Below are positions 6,598 through 10,721 of a stretch of DNA of 10,721 nt, in pieces. Under the pieces are notes generated by a model that was not told the origin of the DNA, did not search any database, and saw only the letters and a list, made by a program, of their open reading frames with translations. The stretch is from Verrucomicrobiota bacterium (GTDB lineage: Bacteria; Verrucomicrobiota; Verrucomicrobiia; Limisphaerales; J093): contig RFJD01000221.1 of assembly GCA_003695015.1 (NCBI GenBank), positions 1-10,721 of the forward strand, given 5' to 3'. How positions within the stretch are numbered: position 1 is the first letter of the stretch; each line of letters starts with the position of its first letter. A program made the translations under genes and the position numbers.

Positions 6598-6611
6598 CCC
6601 GCCGCGGCGGG
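6598..6611. repeat. 14-bp perfect palindrome after the membrane protein gene
   Basis: CCCGCCGCGGCGGG is identical to its reverse complement and begins 7 nt after the stop at 6591. No T-run follows. Downstream, two mutually exclusive small hairpins can form: GGTC (6633-6636) with GACC (6642-6645), and CCTGC (6636-6640) with GCAGG (6648-6652). No clear promoter for the fucosidase gene was found in this 115-bp gap. Confidence 0.45.
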
Positions 6612-6706
6612 CGTCGGATCGCCGATCACCAAGGTCCTGCTGACCGGGCAGGTTGACGGCTTGCAGCAGGGCTGCCGAGTCCTCATCCTTGGCCACACCA
6701 AAAGCC

Positions 6707-7738
6707 ATGAAACGGATGTCTCTTCTTTGGCGGCGCCTTGTTTGTGGGTTGGCGCTCGGGCTCGGCTCGGGGTTCCTCCTCGTGGCGCACGCCGGCGACC
6801 GATCGACGCCTGCCGATGGCCCCAAGCCGGCGGACGCTTCGCTGGCTGCTCTGCAGTCGGAGTTCTTGGGCCTGAAGTTCGGCATGTTCATCCACTTCAA
6901 CATGGCGACGTTCCAAGGCGTCGAGTGGGTCGAGGGCTACCCCGACCCCGCCGAGTTCGATCCCGGCGGGCGGGTGGACACCGATGCCTGGGCCGAGGCG
7001 GCGGTTGCCGCCGGGATGAAGTACGCGGTCCTCACTGCCAAACACGTCGGCGGCTTCTGCCTGTGGGACAGCCGCCTGACAACCTACGACGTCATGAACC
7101 CCCGCTGCCCTTATCAGCGGGACTTGGTGGACCAATTCATCCGGTCCTTTCGGAAGCGCGGACTGAAGGTGGGGCTGTACTACTGCTGGCGGCATCCCGG
7201 TTTTGGCGACCCCGCCAAACACAAGGTGCTGCCCCCCGAATGCGACCCCGCCACCCACTCCGTCGAGGAGCAGATCGCCTTCCAACAAGCCCAGATCGCC
7301 GAGCTGGTCGAGCGTTATCCGGACGTCTTCTACATCTGGAACGACGCTTTGGATCCCACTCTCATGTCGGCTGCCGACGCGCGGGCTTTTTTCCGGCGGC
7401 TGCGGCCAGGGCTGCTCGCGAGCAACAACTGGTGGAACTGGGCCCGAAAAGGCACGCCGTACCTCGACATCGCCATCAAGGAAATGCGCCACTTCCCGGA
7501 GGACAACACCCTGCCCGGCGAGACCTGCTGGAAGCTGGAACGGACATGGTTCTGGCGGCCGGGGGCACGACCGCAGACGCCCGCGCAGGTTCTCAAGTTG
7601 CTCGAAACCGTGAATCAACGGCATTCGAACCTCCTCCTCAACGTGGCGCCCAACCGCCACGGCCGTTTCGAGATCGATAGCGTGCGGACGCTCGTCGAAG
7701 TGGGGCGGCGGCTTCGCGCTCGGCCGGGCGGAGACTGA
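6707..7738 (+). CDS. Alpha-L-fucosidase-like glycoside hydrolase, GH29 type, secreted
   Basis: A 343-residue exported hydrolase expected to release alpha-linked L-fucose by a retaining mechanism. MKRMSLLWRRLVCGLALGLGSG begins a Sec signal peptide, with a probable cleavage site near AHAG (27-30). The barrel shows KFGMFIHF (57-64), KYAVLTAKHVGGFCLWDS (105-122), TYDV, RGLKVGLYYCWRHP (151-164), and DVFYIWNDALDP (206-217). Asp213 in WND is at the position of the GH29 nucleophile. The protein ends with LLLNVAPNRHGRFE and a short helix, so the C-terminal beta-sandwich found in many GH29 enzymes is absent. The usual AKHHDGF segment reads AKHVGGF here. The ATG at 6707 was chosen because the signal peptide starts there; an in-frame TTG at 6653 would put 18 residues in front of it. 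No Shine-Dalgarno is seen. GH29 membership is firm; exact linkage and even sugar specificity are not. Confidence 0.9.
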   Translation: MKRMSLLWRRLVCGLALGLGSGFLLVAHAGDRSTPADGPKPADASLAALQSEFLGLKFGMFIHFNMATFQGVEWVEGYPDPAEFDPGGRVDTDAWAEAAVAAGMKYAVLTAKHVGGFCLWDSRLTTYDVMNPRCPYQRDLVDQFIRSFRKRGLKVGLYYCWRHPGFGDPAKHKVLPPECDPATHSVEEQIAFQQAQIAELVERYPDVFYIWNDALDPTLMSAADARAFFRRLRPGLLASNNWWNWARKGTPYLDIAIKEMRHFPEDNTLPGETCWKLERTWFWRPGARPQTPAQVLKLLETVNQRHSNLLLNVAPNRHGRFEIDSVRTLVEVGRRLRARPGGD

Positions 7739-7837
7739 GGCGGGTTCGGAACCATGGTCCCATGCCGCCGCGCCACCACGGAACTGGCTGGTTTTCAACT
7801 GGTTGGCAGGCGAGGCGGTTGTCTCTTGCGGCCGGGG

Positions 7838-7871
7838 CTCCGGGCGGCGGAGGCGCGAGGCGCGATTTTTT
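7838..7871 (+). terminator. Weak candidate terminator after the fucosidase gene
   Basis: CTCCG (7838-7842) can pair with CGGAG (7848-7852). A second small stem, CGCG (7854-7857) with CGCG (7861-7864), sits just before six T residues (7866-7871). Both stems are short. It could end the fucosidase message before the fe uptake operon. Elsewhere in this 179-bp gap, an imperfect direct repeat is visible: AACTGGCTGG at 7782-7791 and AACTGGTTGG at 7797-7806. Confidence 0.3.
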
Positions 7872-7882
7872 AGAAATCCTTG

Positions 7883-7911
7883 TTGCAACCGAGTCTCAAC
7901 TTCACTACGCT
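7883..7911 (+). promoter_or_regulatory. Candidate promoter of the feo operon
   Basis: TTGCAA (7883-7888, four of six to the -35 consensus), a 17-bp spacer and TACGCT (7906-7911, matching TA and the last T). The -10 ends 6 nt before the GTG at 7918, so a normal transcription start would give little or no leader. An 8-bp palindrome, GTTGCAAC (7882-7889), covers the -35 and could be an operator half or site. No recognisable Fur box was seen. Confidence 0.4.
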
Positions 7912-7917
7912 GAATCC

Positions 7918-8211
7918 GTGCGCAAGAGCTGCACCAAGCGCGAAGGTTCCTGTTCCGGCGGCCCCTCCCGCGGGACCTGCCCCCTCAGCCAGGTCAAGGC
8001 GGGCACCTCCGTGCGCATCAAGCAGTTGTTGGCGTCGCCCGACCTTTGCCAGCGCCTGCGGGAGCTGGGTTTCCGCGAGGAGAGCCAGGTCCGCCTCTTG
8101 CTGCAAAACCGCTCCGTCGTCTGCCAAGTCTGCAACGTGCGTCTCGGGCTCAGCGCCCGGCTGGCCGACAGCATCTGGGTCGAGCCGCTGGGTGCCCGCG
8201 ATGCGGCTTGA
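7918..8211 (+). CDS. feoA: FeoA-domain protein, cysteine-rich (first of two)
   Basis: A 97-residue protein with an SH3-like FeoA domain from about residue 23: LSQVKAGTSVRIKQL, then LRELGFREESQVRLL, and a closing LSARLADSIWVEPL. FeoA is a small cytoplasmic partner of the FeoB ferrous-iron permease. Six cysteines are seen: Cys5, Cys12 and Cys21 in an extra N-terminal tail, Cys44, and Cys69 and Cys72 as a CxxC in VVCQVCN. The tail and the CxxC are not needed for the basic fold and could bind iron or a cluster, or sense redox; this is inference. The GTG at 7918 was chosen because the in-frame sequence before it (back to 7762) is low-complexity, non-conserved and covers the likely promoter. No Shine-Dalgarno precedes it. 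The stop is 3 nt before the second feoA, which suggests coupled translation. Confidence 0.85.
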   Translation: MRKSCTKREGSCSGGPSRGTCPLSQVKAGTSVRIKQLLASPDLCQRLRELGFREESQVRLLLQNRSVVCQVCNVRLGLSARLADSIWVEPLGARDAA

Positions 8212-8214
8212 GCC

Positions 8215-8463
8215 ATGTCCCCATCCATTTGTGCCCTCAGTTCGCTGGCGCCGGGTCAGCGGGCGGTTGTTTGTGGTGTCGAGGCGCCTGAGGAAATCCG
8301 CATTCGCCTGCTGGAGCTCGGCTTCGTCCCCGGCACCCCGGTCGAGCTGGTGCGTTTCGCCCCACTCGGCGGCCCGGTTGAAATCCATCTGCGTGGTTCC
8401 CATCTGACGCTGCGCCGGCAGGAAGCCGAGGCGGTCCGCGTCCGGCCGGAAGCCACCGCATGA
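8215..8463 (+). CDS. feoA: FeoA-domain protein (second of two)
   Basis: An 82-residue protein that is a plain FeoA domain: LSSLAPGQRAVV at the start, IRIRLLELGFVPGTPVELV (28-46), then GGPVEIHLRGSHLTLRRQEAEAVRV. This is the canonical order for the small SH3-like partner of FeoB, thought to modulate its GTPase or transport activity at the inner membrane. It has only two cysteines (6 and 20) and lacks the CxxC and tail of its upstream paralogue. The ATG at 8215 lies 3 nt after the upstream stop, and its TGA shares bases with the feoB start in an ATGA overlap at 8460-8463. The three genes are therefore one tight operon, probably with translational coupling. Confidence 0.93.
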   Translation: MSPSICALSSLAPGQRAVVCGVEAPEEIRIRLLELGFVPGTPVELVRFAPLGGPVEIHLRGSHLTLRRQEAEAVRVRPEATA

Positions 8464-10712
8464 GCCGCGCCCCGACAACCGCACCGGACGCCGCGCCGCC
8501 CCGGTTGCGGCACACGCTGGTCATCCTCACCGGCAACCCCAACTGCGGCAAAACCACCCTCTTCAACGCCCTCACCGGCCTGCGGGCCAAGGTCGGCAAC
8601 TATTCCGGCGTCACCGTCGAACGCAAGGAAGGCCGCCTCCAAGGCGCGCCGCCCGACCGCCGCATCACGGTTCTCGACCTCCCCGGCGCCTACAGCCTCA
8701 GTCCCCAATCGCTGGACGAGCGGATCGCCCGTGACGCCCTGCTCCAACGCCTCCCCGAGGTCCCCGCCCCCGACGCGGTCGTCGTGGTCGTGGACGCCTC
8801 GAACCTTCAGCGCAACCTGTTCTACGCCACCCAAGTCATCGAGCTGGGGCATCCGACGGTGGTGGCGTTGAACATGATGGATGTCGCGCGCGAAAACGGC
8901 TTCCACATCGACGTCCCCGCCCTCCAACAGCAGCTCGGTGTCCCGGTCCTGCCCATGGTGGCCTCGACCGGCGAGGGGCTCGAGGCGCTCCGGGATTTGC
9001 TCAAGAACCTGCCGGAAAGCCTGCCGCGACCGGCCGCACCGCCCGCCTTCCTCCGGCTTCACCCGCTGGTGCAAAAGGAGGTGGACGCCTTGGAGGCGCT
9101 CTTGCAGCAAGCCCAACCCGGCCGGCGCACCGCCCGCAGCGAGGCGTTGTTGCTCCTCTCCGACGACCGGGCCCTCGAGGACCATCCGCCGGCCGAGGCC
9201 GGGGCGTTGCGCGAAGCCGTGCACGCCGCCCGCCGCCGGCTCGAATACGCGAACATCGACTGGCGCACGGTCGTCATCGAGGCGCGTCACAACGCCGCCT
9301 CCCGGATCACCGCCACCTGCGTGACCCAAACCCATCCCGACCGGGAGACCTTCAGCGACCGCTTGGACCGGGTGTTGACCCATCCGGTGTTGGGACCGGT
9401 CATCCTGGCCGTGGTCCTGGCCGTCATGTTCCAAAGCATTTTCAGCCTCGCCGAACTGCCCATGACCCTGCTCGAGGAGGGCGTCGGCTGGATCGGCAAC
9501 CAGATCGGCCAACTCCTGCCCCCGGGCGACCTCCGCAGCCTCATCGTGGACGGCGCCATTGCCGGCGTCGGCGCGGTGGTGGTGTTCCTGCCCCAGATCT
9601 GCCTGCTTTTCCTGTTCCTCGGCTTCCTCGAGGACACGGGCTACATGGCGCGTGCCGCTTTTCTGATGGACCGGCTCATGAGCAAGGTCGGCCTCCACGG
9701 CAAGAGCTTCATCCCCCTGCTCAGCTCCTTCGCCTGCGCCGTGCCGGGCATCATGGCCACCCGCACCATCGAAAGCCCCAAGGACCGCTTGGTCACCATC
9801 CTCGTGGCGCCCCTGATGAGCTGTTCCGCCCGGCTCCCGGTGTACACCCTGCTCATCGCCGCCTGCATCCCGGACCGCCCCGTGTTGGGGCCGCTGCGCC
9901 TGCAGGGCCTGACCATGATGGGGATGTATGCCTTGGGGATCCTGCTGGCCGTGGTCATGGCGTGGTTCTTCAAGAAAACCCTGCTCAGCGGCCACACCCC
10001 GATGCTCATCCTCGAGCTGCCGCCCTACAAGCGGCCCCTTCTCCGGGTCGTCGCCGGCCATATGTGGGAACGCGCCAAACTCTTCCTCCGCAAGGCCGGC
10101 ACGGTCATCCTGGGCGCGAACATCATCCTCTGGTTCCTGGCCACCTACCCCCGTTCCGCCGGGATCGAACAGCGCCTCGACGCCCGCGAACAGCAAATCG
10201 TCGCCGCCCAACAGGCCGGCCAACTCAGCGCCCCGGAAGCCGCCGAACAACTCGCCGCCCTCGAACGCGAACGCGCCGGCGAACGGCTGCGTCACAGCTT
10301 CGCCGGCCGCGTCGGCCACGCCATTGAGCCCATCCTCCGCCCCCTCGGCTTCGACTGGCGGATCGGCATTGGCATCGTCACCTCGTTCGCCGCCCGCGAG
10401 CTGTTCGTCAGCACGATGTCCGTCGTGTACAACGTGGCCGGCATCGAGGAAACCGAGGGAGAGACCGGCCTGGCCCGCATCCTCCAAAGCCAGACTCATC
10501 CCGACGGTTCGCCCGTGTACACCCCGGTGCTGGGGCTGACCCTGATGGTCTTCTACGTCGTCGCCCTCCAATGCGTCAGCACCCTCGCCGTGACCCGACG
10601 CGAGACCAACTCGTGGCGTTGGGCGGCTTTCCAGTGGACCTACCTGGCCGTGCTGGCCTGGGTACTGGCTTGGGTGACCCGGCACGTGGCTTCCGCGCTG
10701 CTCGCCGCCTGA
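8460..10712 (+). CDS. feoB: Ferrous iron transport protein B
   Basis: A 750-residue Fe(II) permease of the inner membrane, complete. The N-terminal G domain has G1 GNPNCGKT (25-32), G2 Thr52 in GNYSGVTVE, G3 DLPG (73-76), G4 NMMD (138-141, a variant of NKxD usual for FeoB) and G5 VAST near 167-170. A helical spacer of the GDI type follows to about 290. The membrane part has the two Gate repeats; the first contains SFACAVPGIMATRT (423-436, Cys426) and PLMSCSARLPV (451-461, Cys455), and the last contains TSFAARELFVSTMSVVYN (641-658) and the QCVSTLAVTRRETNSW segment (704-719, Cys705). These cysteines are at family-typical places. A polar, Ala/Gln/Glu-rich helical insert (about 565-612) lies between the Gate repeats. 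GGAAG at 8448-8452 is a fair ribosome-binding site for the ATG at 8460. No feoC fits in the remaining bases. Confidence 0.98.
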   Translation: MSRAPTTAPDAAPPRLRHTLVILTGNPNCGKTTLFNALTGLRAKVGNYSGVTVERKEGRLQGAPPDRRITVLDLPGAYSLSPQSLDERIARDALLQRLPEVPAPDAVVVVVDASNLQRNLFYATQVIELGHPTVVALNMMDVARENGFHIDVPALQQQLGVPVLPMVASTGEGLEALRDLLKNLPESLPRPAAPPAFLRLHPLVQKEVDALEALLQQAQPGRRTARSEALLLLSDDRALEDHPPAEAGALREAVHAARRRLEYANIDWRTVVIEARHNAASRITATCVTQTHPDRETFSDRLDRVLTHPVLGPVILAVVLAVMFQSIFSLAELPMTLLEEGVGWIGNQIGQLLPPGDLRSLIVDGAIAGVGAVVVFLPQICLLFLFLGFLEDTGYMARAAFLMDRLMSKVGLHGKSFIPLLSSFACAVPGIMATRTIESPKDRLVTILVAPLMSCSARLPVYTLLIAACIPDRPVLGPLRLQGLTMMGMYALGILLAVVMAWFFKKTLLSGHTPMLILELPPYKRPLLRVVAGHMWERAKLFLRKAGTVILGANIILWFLATYPRSAGIEQRLDAREQQIVAAQQAGQLSAPEAAEQLAALERERAGERLRHSFAGRVGHAIEPILRPLGFDWRIGIGIVTSFAARELFVSTMSVVYNVAGIEETEGETGLARILQSQTHPDGSPVYTPVLGLTLMVFYVVALQCVSTLAVTRRETNSWRWAAFQWTYLAVLAWVLAWVTRHVASALLAA

Positions 10713-10721
10713 AGAGCACGC

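Noticed and set aside
5800..6903. Open frame of 367 codons on the - strand opposite the membrane protein and fucosidase start
   Set aside because: Its translation is Gln/Arg/Pro-rich and runs across two + strand genes with family support; no motif is seen.
7762..7917. ATG at 7762 as start of the first feoA
   Set aside because: The extra 52 residues are non-conserved and overlap the T-run and candidate promoter.
8256..10685. Open frame of 809 codons on the - strand opposite feoB
   Set aside because: It mirrors feoB in GC-rich DNA with strong codon bias, is rich in Gly, Asp, His and Gln with no domain pattern, and feoB is certain.
1..10721. CRISPR array, tRNA or rRNA genes, insertion sequence or phage genes
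   Set aside because: No repeat-spacer pattern, tRNA-like cloverleaf, rRNA stretch, transposase or integrase motif was noticed on reading either strand.

Overview
This is a GC-rich, densely coding stretch of a bacterial chromosome. It carries ten protein-coding genes, all on the + strand. The ThuA/DUF1080 fusion, the Tat-exported Gfo/Idh/MocA oxidoreductase, the exported GH29 fucosidase and the two-FeoA ferrous-iron operon together point to the Planctomycetota-Verrucomicrobiota side of the tree, most likely Verrucomicrobiota. This placement is inference from gene content and protein style; there is no rRNA in the window to confirm it. Few genes have a recognisable Shine-Dalgarno sequence, and three use GTG starts.

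Layout. (1) Positions 1-2468 hold a sugar-modification pair: the 3' part of a ThuA-DUF1080 fusion, then a Tat-signal Gfo/Idh/MocA oxidoreductase. Related families carry out 3-keto-glycoside chemistry: oxidation at C3 of the sugar, then cleavage of the keto-glycoside. (2) Positions 2540-3196 encode a secreted YceI-like protein, closed by a strong rho-independent terminator at 3221-3257. (3) Positions 3312-5775 hold housekeeping genes: an IscS/NifS-type cysteine desulfurase and dnaN, the DNA polymerase III sliding clamp. The gap before dnaN has a good sigma70-like promoter and several near-consensus DnaA boxes. (4) Positions 5815-7738 encode a six-helix membrane protein resembling the VC0807 family and a secreted GH29-type alpha-L-fucosidase. 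(5) Positions 7918-10712 form a tight feoA-feoA-feoB operon for Fe(II) uptake. The first FeoA is unusually rich in cysteine, and feoB is complete just before the window ends.

No tRNA, rRNA, CRISPR array, insertion sequence or phage gene was seen. Intergenic gaps are all below 200 bases. Several hold GC-rich stem-loops without a T-tract, which contrast with the one canonical terminator. The most interesting points are the keto-sugar gene pair with an altered EKP motif, the DnaA-box-like cluster before dnaN, two candidate leaderless GTG starts, and the cysteine-rich FeoA. No clearly new multi-gene system was found.
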